From: Silanimonas sp.
GTDB lineage: Bacteria; Pseudomonadota; Gammaproteobacteria; Xanthomonadales; Xanthomonadaceae
Reading direction: 5' to 3'
DNA: 43,199 bases
NCBI GenBank assembly: GCA_026005095.1
Contig: BPKK01000019.1
Span: 1 to 43,199, forward strand
The position numbers and the translations under genes were made by a program. Under the pieces are notes generated by a model. The model ran no database searches. It saw nothing but the letters and a program-made list of their open reading frames with translations, and had not been told where the DNA came from. Below, piece after piece: positions 24,736-33,488 of the stretch (position 1 is the stretch's first letter; every line of letters starts with the position of its first letter).

Positions 24736-26457
24736 ATGCGGCGGCAGCTCGCCGGTATCGGTGCCTCACGCGGCCTGGCCCTGGGCCGGGCGCGGGTGCG
24801 TCACCCGCACGTGCTGAGCCTGAGCGAGGAGACCATCGCCGCCGAACAGGTGCCGGCCGAGCTGGAACGCCTGGATGCCGCCATGGCGGCGGCACGCGCC
24901 GAGCTTTCCGGCCTGCGCGAGCGCCTGCAGGGCACGCTGGCCCGCGAGGTCGGGGAATTCCTCGACCTACACGTACTGATCCTCGACGATCCCGAACTGC
25001 GCGCCGGCCTGCGCGATCTGGTGCAGACCGGCCGCTACTCCGCCGACTATGCCCTGAAGCTGCAGCGCGACCGCCTCGCCGCCGTGTTCCAGTCGATGGA
25101 GGACGATTACTTCCGTACCCGCCTCGATGATCTCGATCACGTGATCGGCCGGGTGCACGCCGCCCTGCACCGCCGTCACGACGATGCCCTGCTGGGCTTC
25201 GCCGGCGAGGTGCTGGTGGCCGACGACATCGCCCCGGCCGAACTGGTGGAACTGGCGCGGCGCCAGGTGGCGGCAGTGGTCACCCGGACCGGCAGCCCGC
25301 TCTCGCACAGCGCCATCGTCGCCCGCGGCCTGCATCTGCCGATGGTGGTGGGCTGCGCCGATGCGCTTTCGCACGTGAACGACGGCGATGCCCTGCTGGT
25401 GGATGGCCGCGACGGCCTGCTGGTGGTGGAGCCGGACGCCGACGACCTCTCCCGCTACCAAGTGCTACGGGCCAAGATCGAGAAGAAGCGGGTCGAGCTC
25501 GAACGCCTGCGCCGCGCCCCCACCCGCACCCGCGATGGGGTGGACATCGGCCTGTTCGCCAATGCCGAACGACCGGAGGAAATCGAGGAGGCCCTGGCCT
25601 GCGGCGCCGACGGTATCGGTCTTTACCGCACCGAGTTCCTGTTCCTGGGCCGCGAGGACGTGCCGGACGAGGAGGAGCAGTTCGCCACCTACCGCGAGGT
25701 GGTGCGGGCCATGGGCGGACGTCCGGTCACCTTGCGCACCCTCGACCTCGGCGCCGACAAGGCCGACAGGGCGGGACTTTCGCTGCGTGGCGAACCCAAT
25801 CCGGCGCTCGGCCTGCGCGGCGTGCGGCTTTCGCTGCACCGCCCCACCCTGCTCGACACCCAGCTGCGCGCTATTTTGCGTGCCTCGGCCTTCGGCCCGG
25901 TCCGGGTGCTGGTGCCGATGGTGACGGCACGCGAGGAAGTGGAAGCAGTGAAGGCACGGCTCGGCCTGCTGGCCGAACGCCTGCGCGATGAGGGCCATGC
26001 CCTCGGCGAGCGGGTGGCCTTCGGGGTGATGGTGGAGGTGCCGGCCGCCGCGCTCACCCTGCCCGACTACGCCGACCTCGTCGATTTCGCCGCCGTGGGC
26101 ACCAACGACCTGGTGCAGTACCTGCTTGCTGCCGACCGCACTCACGAGGCACTGGACGGCCTGTTCAGCGAACGCCATCCGGCCGTGCTGCGCCTGCTGC
26201 AGCGATTGTTCGAGGAGGCCCGCGCCGCCGCCCTGCCGATCCATGTCTGTGGCGAACTCGCCGCCAGCGCGCCCGACGTGCCCCTGCTGCTGGCGCTGGG
26301 ACTGCGCGACTTCAGCGTGCACCCCGGGGCCCTACTGGAGATCCGCGAGGCGATCCGCGGCTGCGAGCTCTCCACGCTCAGGCGCCGCGCCCCGGCCCTG
26401 CTGCGCAGCCGCGAGCGGGCCGAGGTGGAACGCTGGCTGGCGCGCGGCCAGACCTGA
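24736..26457 (+). CDS. ptsI: PTS enzyme I (phosphoenolpyruvate-protein phosphotransferase)
   Basis: Enzyme I takes phosphate from PEP and passes it to HPr. The 573-residue protein has the canonical order: IGASRGLALGRA at the start, the HPr-binding helical domain, the phosphohistidine domain with H191 in TGSPLSHSAIVARG, and the PEP-binding barrel with GADGIGLYRTEFLFLGRE, LDLGADKA, VMVEVPAAAL, GTNDLVQYLLAADR and the Cys of HVCGELA. It lacks a GAF domain, so it is the ordinary EI and not the nitrogen-type PtsP. The ATG at 24736 lies 4 bp after HPr. Confidence 0.96.
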   Translation: MRRQLAGIGASRGLALGRARVRHPHVLSLSEETIAAEQVPAELERLDAAMAAARAELSGLRERLQGTLAREVGEFLDLHVLILDDPELRAGLRDLVQTGRYSADYALKLQRDRLAAVFQSMEDDYFRTRLDDLDHVIGRVHAALHRRHDDALLGFAGEVLVADDIAPAELVELARRQVAAVVTRTGSPLSHSAIVARGLHLPMVVGCADALSHVNDGDALLVDGRDGLLVVEPDADDLSRYQVLRAKIEKKRVELERLRRAPTRTRDGVDIGLFANAERPEEIEEALACGADGIGLYRTEFLFLGREDVPDEEEQFATYREVVRAMGGRPVTLRTLDLGADKADRAGLSLRGEPNPALGLRGVRLSLHRPTLLDTQLRAILRASAFGPVRVLVPMVTAREEVEAVKARLGLLAERLRDEGHALGERVAFGVMVEVPAAALTLPDYADLVDFAAVGTNDLVQYLLAADRTHEALDGLFSERHPAVLRLLQRLFEEARAAALPIHVCGELAASAPDVPLLLALGLRDFSVHPGALLEIREAIRGCELSTLRRRAPALLRSRERAEVERWLARGQT

Positions 26458-26462
26458 GGACG

Positions 26463-26484
26463 CCGGGGCACGCAAGGCCCCCGG
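26463..26484. terminator. Short hairpin between ptsI and the convergent lipoprotein gene
   Basis: CCGGGG (26463-26468) can pair with CCCCGG (26479-26484) across a 10-nt loop, in the 35-bp gap between two convergent stops. The stem is short and no T tract follows. Confidence 0.3.
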
Positions 26485-26492
26485 TCAGGCGT

Positions 26493-26873
26493 TCAGCCTG
26501 CCGGGCATTCCAGCGGCGGCACGGCCTGCGCCGCCATCACCACCCCGGTGTTGCGATCCACCATCACAAACCACTTGCCCGGCACCGCCCAGGGGTCGGA
26601 GACCTGCTGCCCCGAGGCCTCGTTGGCGCGTGCCCAGAGCTGGCCCCGGCTGCTGTCGAGGCGGAAATCGAATTTCGGATCGGGCCAGTCTTGCACCGCC
26701 CAGGACACCCGCACGGCGAAGGGCCGGGCCGGATCGCAGGCCTCCTGCGGCAGGGGGCGGATCTCCAGGCTCACGCCATCCAGGGCCATCGGCGCCTTGG
26801 GCACGAACTCGGCCGGGCTGCAGGCAGCCAGTAGCAGGGCGGCGGCAGGCAGGCAGAGCGATGCGATGCGCAT
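26493..26873 (-). CDS. Small lipoprotein of unknown function
   Basis: A 126-residue predicted lipoprotein. MRIASLCLPAAALLLAACSP is a signal peptide with lipobox LAAC. The mature protein has GVSLEIRPLPQEACDPARPFAVRVSWAVQDW and a C-terminal half around WFVMVDRNTGVVMAAQAVPPLECP; two Cys could form a disulfide. GAGGAG lies 8 nt before the ATG at 26873. It is monocistronic, convergent with ptsI and divergent from mgtE. The family is not recognised. Confidence 0.6.
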   Translation of the reverse strand: MRIASLCLPAAALLLAACSPAEFVPKAPMALDGVSLEIRPLPQEACDPARPFAVRVSWAVQDWPDPKFDFRLDSSRGQLWARANEASGQQVSDPWAVPGKWFVMVDRNTGVVMAAQAVPPLECPAG

Positions 26874-26971
26874 GGGGGAACTCCTCGTCCAGATCCGTTG
26901 GCAGGCCCCCGAGCGTGCCCGAGTCTGCATGAACGCCACAAGCACGGGTGGGCGGCGCTGGCGGCAGGGGC

Positions 26972-26977
26972 CATAAT
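26972..26977 (+). promoter_or_regulatory. Candidate -10 for mgtE
   Basis: CATAAT, five of six matches to the consensus, lies 27 nt before the mgtE ATG. The leader is too short to hold an M-box magnesium riboswitch, and no such structure is seen. Confidence 0.4.
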
Positions 26978-27004
26978 GCGCGCGCCCCGCACCCAGGCCC
27001 GCCG

Positions 27005-28366
27005 ATGGTCGACGCCACCCGCCACGAACGTACCGCGCAGCAGCTGCGCATGCTCTCGCAGTCGCTGGACAGCGGGCGGCTCGGCCCCGTGCGCCGGCTG
27101 GTCAACAGTCTGAGCGCGGCCGAGATCGGCAACCTGCTGGAATCCCTGCCGCCGGCCAAGCGCGACGTGGTCTGGGGCCTCGTCGATCCCGAGGACGACG
27201 GCGAGGTGCTGCTGCACGTCGACGACGAGGTGCGCGAGGGCCTGATCGCCGCCATGGACCCGGACGAGCTGGTCGCCGCCGTCGAAGACCTCGACATCGA
27301 CGATCTGGCCGAGCTGATGGAGGACCTGCCGGACACGGTCATCGACGAAGTGCTGAAGTCGATGGACCGCGAGAATCGCGAGCGGCTGGAACAGGTGCTC
27401 TCCTACCCGGAGGACAGCGCCGGCCGCCTGATGAATCCGGACGTGGTGACGGTACGCGCCGATGTCACCGTGGACGTGGTGCTGCGCTACCTGCGCCTGC
27501 GCGGCGAGCTTCCCGAGAACACCGACCATCTCTACGTCGTCAGCCGCCGCCACCAGTATCTCGGGCGCATCGCCCTGGCGCAGCTGGTGACGCAGGAGCC
27601 CTCCACGCCCATCAACACCCTGATGGACGATAGCCAGCCGGCGATCCCGGTGGATACGCCCTCTGACGAGGTGGCGCGGCAGTTCTCCGACCATGACTGG
27701 ATCTCGGCGCCGGTGGTGGACGAGAACAACGTACTGCTCGGCCGCATCACCATCGACGACGTGGTCGACATCATCCGCGAGCAGGCCGACTACCAGGTGC
27801 TCTCGGCCGCCGGCGTGAGCGAGGACGAGAGCCTGTTCAGTCCGGTGCTGCGCGCCTTCAAGGGCCGCTTCACCTGGCTCAGCATCAACCTGTGCACCGC
27901 CTTCCTCGCTGCCAGCGTGGTCGGCCGCTTCGAGGCCACGCTGGCCGAGATCGTGGCGCTGGCGGTACTGATGCCGATCGTGGCCGGAATGGGCGGCAAT
28001 GCCGGCACCCAGGTGCTAGCGCTGATGGTGCGCGGCATCGCGCTCGGCCAGGTCTCCAGCGCCAACCTGCGTACCCTGATCTGGAAGGAGATCCGTATCG
28101 CCATCATGAACGGCGTGCTGCTCGGCACTGTGGTGGCCATCGTCACCTACCTGTGGTTCGGCAAGCCCGGCATCTCGCTGGTCATCTTCTCGGCCATGGT
28201 GATCAACCTGAGCTGCGCGGCCACCGCCGGCGTGCTGGTACCGATGGCCCTGCGCCGCTTCAACATCGATCCTGCCGTCGGCGGGGCGGTGATCCTCACC
28301 ACCGTCACCGACGTGATGGGCTTCTTCGCCTTCCTCGGCCTTGCCACCCTGTTCCTGATGCAGTGA
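27005..28366 (+). CDS. mgtE: Magnesium transporter MgtE
   Basis: MgtE is a magnesium-gated channel for Mg2+ uptake. The 453-residue protein has the N domain (about 1-135, with LLESLPPAKRDVVWGLVDPED and DLDIDDLAELMEDLPD), two CBS domains (about 136-260, ending LLGRITIDDVVDIIREQADYQ), a linker helix and five C-terminal membrane segments, the pore region containing LMPIVAGMGGNAGTQVL. The ATG at 27005 gives the family N-terminus. mgtE after ptsI is a conserved order in Xanthomonas-like genomes, hinting at a link between the PTS relay and Mg2+, but the link is inference. Confidence 0.95.
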   Translation: MVDATRHERTAQQLRMLSQSLDSGRLGPVRRLVNSLSAAEIGNLLESLPPAKRDVVWGLVDPEDDGEVLLHVDDEVREGLIAAMDPDELVAAVEDLDIDDLAELMEDLPDTVIDEVLKSMDRENRERLEQVLSYPEDSAGRLMNPDVVTVRADVTVDVVLRYLRLRGELPENTDHLYVVSRRHQYLGRIALAQLVTQEPSTPINTLMDDSQPAIPVDTPSDEVARQFSDHDWISAPVVDENNVLLGRITIDDVVDIIREQADYQVLSAAGVSEDESLFSPVLRAFKGRFTWLSINLCTAFLAASVVGRFEATLAEIVALAVLMPIVAGMGGNAGTQVLALMVRGIALGQVSSANLRTLIWKEIRIAIMNGVLLGTVVAIVTYLWFGKPGISLVIFSAMVINLSCAATAGVLVPMALRRFNIDPAVGGAVILTTVTDVMGFFAFLGLATLFLMQ

Positions 28367-28394
28367 GGCCGGGATTCCGCCGGCGCTGCGCGGC

Positions 28395-29327
28395 TCAGGC
28401 GCCAAGCAGGTGCTTCAGCACCGCCATGCGCACCGCCACGCCATTGGCCACCTGCTCGAGGATGACCGAGCGCGGCCCGTCGGCCACCTCGGCGGCGATC
28501 TCCACGCCGCGGTTCATCGGCCCGGGGTGCATGACGATGGCGTCGGGCTTGGCGCGGGCAAGGCGACAGGCATCCAGCCCGTAATCGGCGAAATAGGCCT
28601 CGAGCGAGGGCACCAGACCCTCCTCCATGCGCTCGCGCTGCAGGCGCAGCATCATCAGCACGTCCACGCCCTCGAGCATGGCATCGAGCGCATGGCCCAC
28701 CGTGCAGCCCTCCAGCACCTCGGGCCCCGGCAGGAGGCTCGCCGGCCCGCAGACCCGCAAATCGCGGCAGCCGAGCTGGCGCAGGGCCTGCAGGTCGGAG
28801 CGGGCCACCCGCGAATGCTTCACGTCGCCCACCACCAGCACCGAGAGACGGCTGAAATCGCGACCCTTGTGGCGGCGCAGGGTGAGCATGTCGAGCAGGC
28901 CCTGCGTGGGGTGGTTGCTGCTGCCGTCGCCGGCATTGAGCAGGGCCGTGCCGGGGCCGGCGGCCTCGGCCAGCGCGGCCACGGCGCCATCCTCGGCATG
29001 GCGCAGCACGAAGGCCTCCACGCCCATGGCCTCGAGGGTGCGGAAGGTATCGAGCGTGGTCTCGCCCTTCTTCACCGAGGACGCACTGACATCGAAATTC
29101 AGCACGTCGGCGCCGAGGCGCTGGGCGGCGAGCTGGAAACTGCTGCGGGTGCGGGTGGAGTTCTCGAAGAACAGGTTGCACACGGTGCGCCCGGCCAGCA
29201 CATGGCGCAGGGCGGTACCGCCCCGGGCGTGGGGGAGCATCGCCTCGGCCTCGTCGAGCAGGGCATGCAGCCGGGCCTCGCCAAGGCCGTCGAGGGTGAG
29301 TAAGTGGCGGAGTCGGGGCGGGGTCAT
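28395..29327 (-). CDS. pyrB: Aspartate carbamoyltransferase catalytic subunit
   Basis: PyrB makes carbamoyl aspartate in pyrimidine synthesis. The 310-residue protein has the carbamoyl-phosphate loop FFENSTRTRSSFQ (S57-T-R-T-R61), SVKKGETTLDTFRTL, NAGDGSSNHPTQGLLDMLTL and VMHPGPMNRGVEI. This is the class with an inactive PyrC' partner in other gammaproteobacteria, but no dihydroorotase-like gene follows and no pyrI is seen. It is the last gene of yqgE-ruvX-pyrB, 12 bp after ruvX. Confidence 0.96.
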   Translation of the reverse strand: MTPPRLRHLLTLDGLGEARLHALLDEAEAMLPHARGGTALRHVLAGRTVCNLFFENSTRTRSSFQLAAQRLGADVLNFDVSASSVKKGETTLDTFRTLEAMGVEAFVLRHAEDGAVAALAEAAGPGTALLNAGDGSSNHPTQGLLDMLTLRRHKGRDFSRLSVLVVGDVKHSRVARSDLQALRQLGCRDLRVCGPASLLPGPEVLEGCTVGHALDAMLEGVDVLMMLRLQRERMEEGLVPSLEAYFADYGLDACRLARAKPDAIVMHPGPMNRGVEIAAEVADGPRSVILEQVANGVAVRMAVLKHLLGA

Positions 29328-29339
29328 GGAATCGGTAGA

Positions 29340-29792
29340 TCAGGGGAAACGGAAGGATTCGGGGGCATCGCCGGCCAGCCAGCGCTCGACGATCACCACG
29401 GCGGCCAGGGCATCGATGGCCTCACCGTGACGACGGCGCGCCACGCCGGCGCGACGCTGCCCGGCGAAACGGGCGGCAGCCTCGCGGGAGCTATGGCGCT
29501 CGTCCACCATCACCACCGGAAGACCGCTGCGCTTCGCCGCGGCGCGGGCGAAGCCGCGCGCCCACTGGCGGGCCGGCGGGTCCTCGCCAGGATCGTCGCT
29601 GCGCGGATCGCCCACCACCAGCCGGCAGGGCCGCCATTCGCCGAGCAGGCGATCGAAGCGCTCCCAGTCCGGAAGGCCCTCGCGCACCTCGATCAGCCCG
29701 AGCGCGCTGGCGGTACCAGTAATGCCATTGCCGACCGCCACGCCGATGCGCCGGCTGCCGACGTCGAAGCCAAGGACGGCGCCGTCGTCCAT
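29340..29792 (-). CDS. ruvX: RuvX/YqgF family Holliday junction resolvase homologue
   Basis: YqgF-family nucleases act in pre-16S rRNA 5' maturation and possibly on Holliday junctions. The 150-residue protein has the RNase H-like fold: the first catalytic Asp in VLGFDVGSRRIGVAVG, CRLVVGDPRSDDP, VMVDERHSSREAAAR with the acidic DER, and the last Asp in EAIDALAAVVIVERWL. The DERHSS segment differs from the more usual DERLTT form. It lies 4 bp after yqgE and 12 bp before pyrB. Confidence 0.9.
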   Translation of the reverse strand: MDDGAVLGFDVGSRRIGVAVGNGITGTASALGLIEVREGLPDWERFDRLLGEWRPCRLVVGDPRSDDPGEDPPARQWARGFARAAAKRSGLPVVMVDERHSSREAAARFAGQRRAGVARRRHGEAIDALAAVVIVERWLAGDAPESFRFP

Positions 29793-29796
29793 GCCC

Positions 29797-30357
29797 TCAC
29801 GCGTGGCCGCTGTAGTCGGCGAGATGCGCGACATCGACGCCGATCTGGCCCGCGGCGGCCTGCCAGACGAGGTCGCGGTCGGCCTCGAACACCAGGGCCT
29901 CCGGGGCCGGCACGGTGAGCCAGGCATTCTGGGCGAGTTCGCCCTCGAGCTGCTCGCGGCCCCAGCCGGCATGGCCGATCAGCACCTGGAAACGCTCCGG
30001 GCCCTCGCCACGGGCCATGGCGTGCAGGATCTCGCGCGAGGTGGTGAGACCATAGGCGCCGAAACGCAGGGTGGACGGCCAGGGCCGGGGATCGTCGTGC
30101 AGCACGAAGCCGCGGTCGATCTGCACCGGGCCGCCCCAGAGCACCTGCCGGGCCTTGAGCTCGCGGCTGCCCCCCTCGATGCCGAGCTGGTCCATCAGCT
30201 CGCCGAGCAGCACGTCGGTGCGGCGGTTGATCACCACCCCCATCGCCCCGTCGCCGTCGTGCTGGCACATCAGCACGGCAGATCGGGCGAAATGCGGATC
30301 GTCCATGCCGGGCATGGCGAGCAGCAGCTGGGAGGCGAGCGAGCGTTCGAGCGGCAT
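29797..30357 (-). CDS. YqgE/AlgH family protein (UPF0301)
   Basis: A 186-residue protein of the YqgE/AlgH family, with LLAMPGMDDPHFARSAVLMCQHDGDGAMGVVINRR at the start, QVLWGGPVQIDRGFVLHDD and VLIGHAGWGREQLEGELAQNAWL, all typical. Function is unsettled; in Pseudomonas AlgH affects alginate and other traits. The ATG at 30357 has no ribosome binding site and is preceded by TACAAT-N6, a leaderless layout. It leads the operon yqgE-ruvX-pyrB. Confidence 0.92.
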   Translation of the reverse strand: MPLERSLASQLLLAMPGMDDPHFARSAVLMCQHDGDGAMGVVINRRTDVLLGELMDQLGIEGGSRELKARQVLWGGPVQIDRGFVLHDDPRPWPSTLRFGAYGLTTSREILHAMARGEGPERFQVLIGHAGWGREQLEGELAQNAWLTVPAPEALVFEADRDLVWQAAAGQIGVDVAHLADYSGHA

Positions 30358-30363
30358 GCCGCC

Positions 30364-30369
30364 ATTGTA
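30364..30369 (-). promoter_or_regulatory. Leaderless-type -10 element for yqgE-ruvX-pyrB
   Basis: The minus strand reads TACAATGGCGGCATG: TACAAT matches the -10 consensus at five of six positions, followed by exactly six nucleotides and the yqgE ATG. Confidence 0.55.
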
Positions 30370-30433
30370 GGCCGTGGGCATCGGGGCGGGGGCTGGCTAA
30401 GCTGAGTGCCCCCGAAACGCCGACGACGCCCCG

Positions 30434-31165
30434 ATGATCCGCCACCCGACTTCCATTGCCGGCCTCCTGGCCCTCGCTCTCACGGCCTGCGGCCCCTCGG
30501 AAGAACAGCGCCAGGCCGCGGCCGAGGCCGCGGCGCGTGCCCGCGAGGCCAAGCTGGCCCCGACGCTGGCGGTCTACCGGGAGGCGAAGGCGCGGCAGGA
30601 TTGGGCCCTGGCACTGGCGAGCGCCGAGGTGCTGCTGGCCGACGGCCCCGGCTCGGCCGCCGCGGCCGAAGCCTCGGAGGGGTTGGAGGCGCTCCGCGAA
30701 GCCGCCGCGGTCCAGCGGGAGACGCAGCGCCTCCGTGCGCTGTGGGCCTACACCTCGACCCCGGTCGAGGGCAAGCCGGCCCCCCAGAAGGCTGCCTCGA
30801 TCCGCAACCAGCGCCCGGAAGACGACGCTGCGAGCTTCGCCGTGCCGCCCACCGTGCAGCTGGTGCTGCGCAACGACCCGCGCTGGGGGCAGAGCGTCTA
30901 TCTCGTCATCGAGGAGGGCCTGTTCGACTGCGGCCGGCCCTGCGCCTTCCGCATCGGCTTCGACGGGGCCACGCCGCGGCGCTTCGCCGGCGAGGCCTCC
31001 AGCACCGGCACCCGCCCGGCCCTGTTCATCAAGGACGATGCCGGCTTCATCCGCGCCCTCGAGGGCGCTGCCCGCGTCTCCATCCAGGCCGCCGATGGCC
31101 GCGGCCCGGTGCTCGAGTTCGAGACCGGGGGCTACGACCCGGTGCGCTACCGCACGGGCGGCTGA
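30434..31165 (+). CDS. Lipoprotein with N-terminal Ala-rich helix, function unknown
   Basis: A 243-residue predicted lipoprotein: MIRHPTSIAGLLALALTACG with lipobox LTAC (Cys19). Residues about 22-110 are Ala/Glu/Arg-rich and helical, likely a coiled coil. The second half is beta-rich: FAVPPTVQLVLRNDPRWGQSVYLVIEEGLFDCGRPCAFRIGFDG with a CGRPC pair, then RFAGEASSTGTRPALFIKDDAGFIRAL. I do not recognise the family. It is monocistronic, divergent from yqgE and convergent with pilU (21-bp gap). TAAGCT at about 30397 may be its -10. Confidence 0.65.
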   Translation: MIRHPTSIAGLLALALTACGPSEEQRQAAAEAAARAREAKLAPTLAVYREAKARQDWALALASAEVLLADGPGSAAAAEASEGLEALREAAAVQRETQRLRALWAYTSTPVEGKPAPQKAASIRNQRPEDDAASFAVPPTVQLVLRNDPRWGQSVYLVIEEGLFDCGRPCAFRIGFDGATPRRFAGEASSTGTRPALFIKDDAGFIRALEGAARVSIQAADGRGPVLEFETGGYDPVRYRTGG

Positions 31166-31186
31166 GCGTCGCCCGCGCCAGGGCCC

Positions 31187-32317
31187 TCAGTCGGCCTTCG
31201 CCACTTCCACCCCGTCGAGGCCGGCGGAGAGCGAGCGAGCGTCGCCGCCCTGGGCCAGCTTGATCTTGAGGCGCACCTCGTTGGCGGAATCGGCGTAGCG
31301 CAGCGCATCCTCGTAGGTGATCTCGCCGGCCTGGTACAGCTCGAATAGCGCCTGGTCGAAGGTCTTCATCCCGAGCTGGGTGGATTCCTTCATCACGTCC
31401 TTGAGCTTGTGGATCTCGCCATCGCGGATGTAGTCCTGCACCAGCGGCGTGCCGAGCAGGATCTCCATGGCGCAGCGCCGGCCCTTGCCGTCCGGCGTGG
31501 GAATCAGCTGCTGGGCGACGATGCCCTTGAGATTGAGCGAGAGGTCCATCAGCAGCTGGCTCCTGCGCTCCTCGGGGAAGAAGTTGATGATGCGATCCAT
31601 CGCCTGGTTGGCGTTGTTCGCATGCAGGGTGCAGAGCACCAGGTGGCCGGTCTCGGCGAAGGCGATGGCGTGGTCCATGCCCTCGCGAGTGCGCACCTCG
31701 CCGATCATGATGACGTCGGGCGCCTGGCGCAGGGTGTTCTTCAGCGCCGCCTCCCAGCTCTCGGTGTCGATGCCGACCTCGCGCTGGGTGATGATGCAGC
31801 CCTCGTGCTTGTGCACGAACTCGATCGGATCCTCGATGGTGATGATGTGGCCCGAGGAGTTCATGTTGCGGTAGCCGATCATCGCTGCCAGCGAGGTCGA
31901 CTTACCGGTGCCGGTGGCGCCCACGAAGATGATGATGCCGCGCTTGGTCATCGCCAGCGTCTTGATGATCGGCGGCAGGTTCAGCTCGTCGATGGTGGGA
32001 ATCTTGGTCTCGATCCGGCGCAGCACCATGCCCACCTGGTTGCGCTGGTAGAAGCAGGAGACGCGGAAGCGACCGACGCCGGCAAGACCGATGGCGAAGT
32101 TGCACTCGTGGGTCTTCTCGAACTCCTCGCGCTGCGAGGGGTTCATCACGTTGAGCACGAGGTCGCGGCTCTGCTGCGGAGTAAGCGGCTCCTGGGTGAT
32201 CGGCACCAGCTTGCCGTGCAGCTTCATCGACGGCGGCACACCGGCGGTGATGAAGAGATCCGACGCCTTCTTGTGCGCCATCAGCTTGAGGAAGGAGGTG
32301 AAGTCGATGCTGCTCAT
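31187..32317 (-). CDS. pilU: Type IV pilus retraction ATPase PilU
   Basis: PilU is the accessory retraction motor working with PilT. The 376-residue protein starts MSSIDFTSFLKLMAHKKASDLFITAGVPPS, has Walker A GATGTGKST (133-141), the Asp box region HIITIEDPIEFVHKHEGCIITQREVG, Walker B VIMIGEVRTREGMDHAIAFAETGHLVLCTLHANNA with its His box, and a C-terminal part with LLMDLSLNLKGIVAQQL. A C-terminal extension beyond PilT length fits PilU. CAGGAG-type sequence lies upstream in the 46-bp gap to pilT, so it is downstream in the pilT-pilU operon. Confidence 0.95.
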   Translation of the reverse strand: MSSIDFTSFLKLMAHKKASDLFITAGVPPSMKLHGKLVPITQEPLTPQQSRDLVLNVMNPSQREEFEKTHECNFAIGLAGVGRFRVSCFYQRNQVGMVLRRIETKIPTIDELNLPPIIKTLAMTKRGIIIFVGATGTGKSTSLAAMIGYRNMNSSGHIITIEDPIEFVHKHEGCIITQREVGIDTESWEAALKNTLRQAPDVIMIGEVRTREGMDHAIAFAETGHLVLCTLHANNANQAMDRIINFFPEERRSQLLMDLSLNLKGIVAQQLIPTPDGKGRRCAMEILLGTPLVQDYIRDGEIHKLKDVMKESTQLGMKTFDQALFELYQAGEITYEDALRYADSANEVRLKIKLAQGGDARSLSAGLDGVEVAKAD

Positions 32318-32363
32318 GGGGGGCTCCGGCCGTTTCTCCTGGGGGGCTGGGTGAGGTGCCAGC

Positions 32364-33401
32364 TCACTCGAACAGGCGCTTGTCCTTGGCGTAGGTGGCG
32401 GCCTGAGCCCGGGTGATGATGCCGCGCTTGAGCAGGTCCTGCAGACACTGGTCGAGCGTCTGCATGCCGTACTGCTGGCCGGTCTGGATGGCGCTGTACA
32501 TCTGCGCGACCTTGTCCTCGCGGATCAGGTTGCGGATAGCGGGGATGCCCACCATGATCTCGTGCGCCGCCACGCGGCCACCCCCCACCTTCTTCAGCAG
32601 GGACTGCGAGATCACCGCGCGCAGGCTCTCGGAGAGCATCGAGCGCACCATCGGCTTCTCGCCGGCCGGGAACACGTCGATGATACGGTCGATGGTCTTG
32701 GCGGCCGAGCTGGTGTGCAGGGTGCCGAACACCAGGTGGCCGGTCTCGGCGGCAGTGAGCGCGAGGCGGATGGTCTCGAGGTCACGCAGCTCGCCGACCA
32801 GGATGTAGTCGGGGTCCTCGCGCAGCGCCGAGCGCAGGGCCTCGTTGAAGCCATGGGTGTCGCGGTGCACCTCGCGCTGGTTGACCAGGCACTTCTGCGA
32901 GGTGTGAACGAACTCGATCGGGTCCTCGATGGTGAGGATGTGCGAGTACTCGTTCTTGTTGATGTGGTCGATCATCGCCGCCAGCGTGGTCGACTTGCCC
33001 GAGCCGGTGGGGCCGGTGACGAGGATCAGGCCCTGCGGCTGGTCGATGAGCTCCTTGAACACCCGCGGCGCGGCGAGATCCTCGAGGGTGAGGATCTCGG
33101 AGGGAATGGTGCGGAATACCGCGCCGGCGCCGCGGTTCTGGTTGAAGGCATTGACGCGGAAGCGGGCCAGGCCGGGGATCTCGAAGCTGAAGTCGGTCTC
33201 GAGGAACTCCTCGTAGTCGCGGCGCTGCTTGTCCGACATGATGTCGTAGATCAGCGCGTGCACCGTCTTGTGGTCCAGTGCCGGGATGTTGATGCGGCGA
33301 ACATCGCCGTCCACCCGGATCATCGGCGGCAGGCCGGCCGAGAGATGGAGGTCGGAGGCCTTGTTCTTGACCGAGAAGGCCAACAGTTCCGCGATATCCA
33401 T
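32364..33401 (-). CDS. pilT: Type IV pilus retraction ATPase PilT
   Basis: PilT depolymerises type IV pili, giving twitching motility. The 345-residue hexameric ATPase has MDIAELLAFSVKNKASDLHLSAGLPPMIRVDGD, Walker A GPTGSGKST (130-138), the Asp box SHILTIEDPIEFVHTSQKCLVNQREVHRDT, Walker B PDYILVGELRDLETIRLALTAAETGHLVFGTLHTSSA and the C-terminal AIRNLIRE motif typical for PilT. The order pilT-pilU divergent to yggS-proC matches Pseudomonas aeruginosa. GGGGAG precedes the ATG at 33401. Confidence 0.96.
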   Translation of the reverse strand: MDIAELLAFSVKNKASDLHLSAGLPPMIRVDGDVRRINIPALDHKTVHALIYDIMSDKQRRDYEEFLETDFSFEIPGLARFRVNAFNQNRGAGAVFRTIPSEILTLEDLAAPRVFKELIDQPQGLILVTGPTGSGKSTTLAAMIDHINKNEYSHILTIEDPIEFVHTSQKCLVNQREVHRDTHGFNEALRSALREDPDYILVGELRDLETIRLALTAAETGHLVFGTLHTSSAAKTIDRIIDVFPAGEKPMVRSMLSESLRAVISQSLLKKVGGGRVAAHEIMVGIPAIRNLIREDKVAQMYSAIQTGQQYGMQTLDQCLQDLLKRGIITRAQAATYAKDKRLFE

Positions 33402-33472
33402 GCGTGTTCTCCCCTGGGCGCAACGTGAGTCAGTGCGGTCTCGCGCGCTCGTGCGACGCGCGGCATTCCGGC

Positions 33473-33480
33473 AGTATAGC
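33473..33480. promoter_or_regulatory. Overlapping -10 elements for pilT and yggS
   Basis: On the minus strand TATACT (33478-33473, five of six matches) points to pilT with a leader of about 65 nt. On the plus strand TATAGC (33475-33480) points to yggS, whose ATG is 8 nt away, so its transcript would be leaderless or nearly so. The two hexamers overlap by four bases, so polymerase can occupy only one at a time. Confidence 0.4.
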
Positions 33481-33488
33481 CCCAGCCC

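Noticed and set aside
26874..27004. A magnesium riboswitch before mgtE
   Set aside because: The non-coding stretch is about 130 bp, much of it used by the divergent lipoprotein promoter, and I see no M-box-like set of stems.
32575..32590. A six-C run in pilT as a possible phase-variation tract
   Set aside because: Six bases is short for slippage, the frame encodes a conserved Gly-Gly-Gly segment, and such runs are common in this GC-rich sequence.
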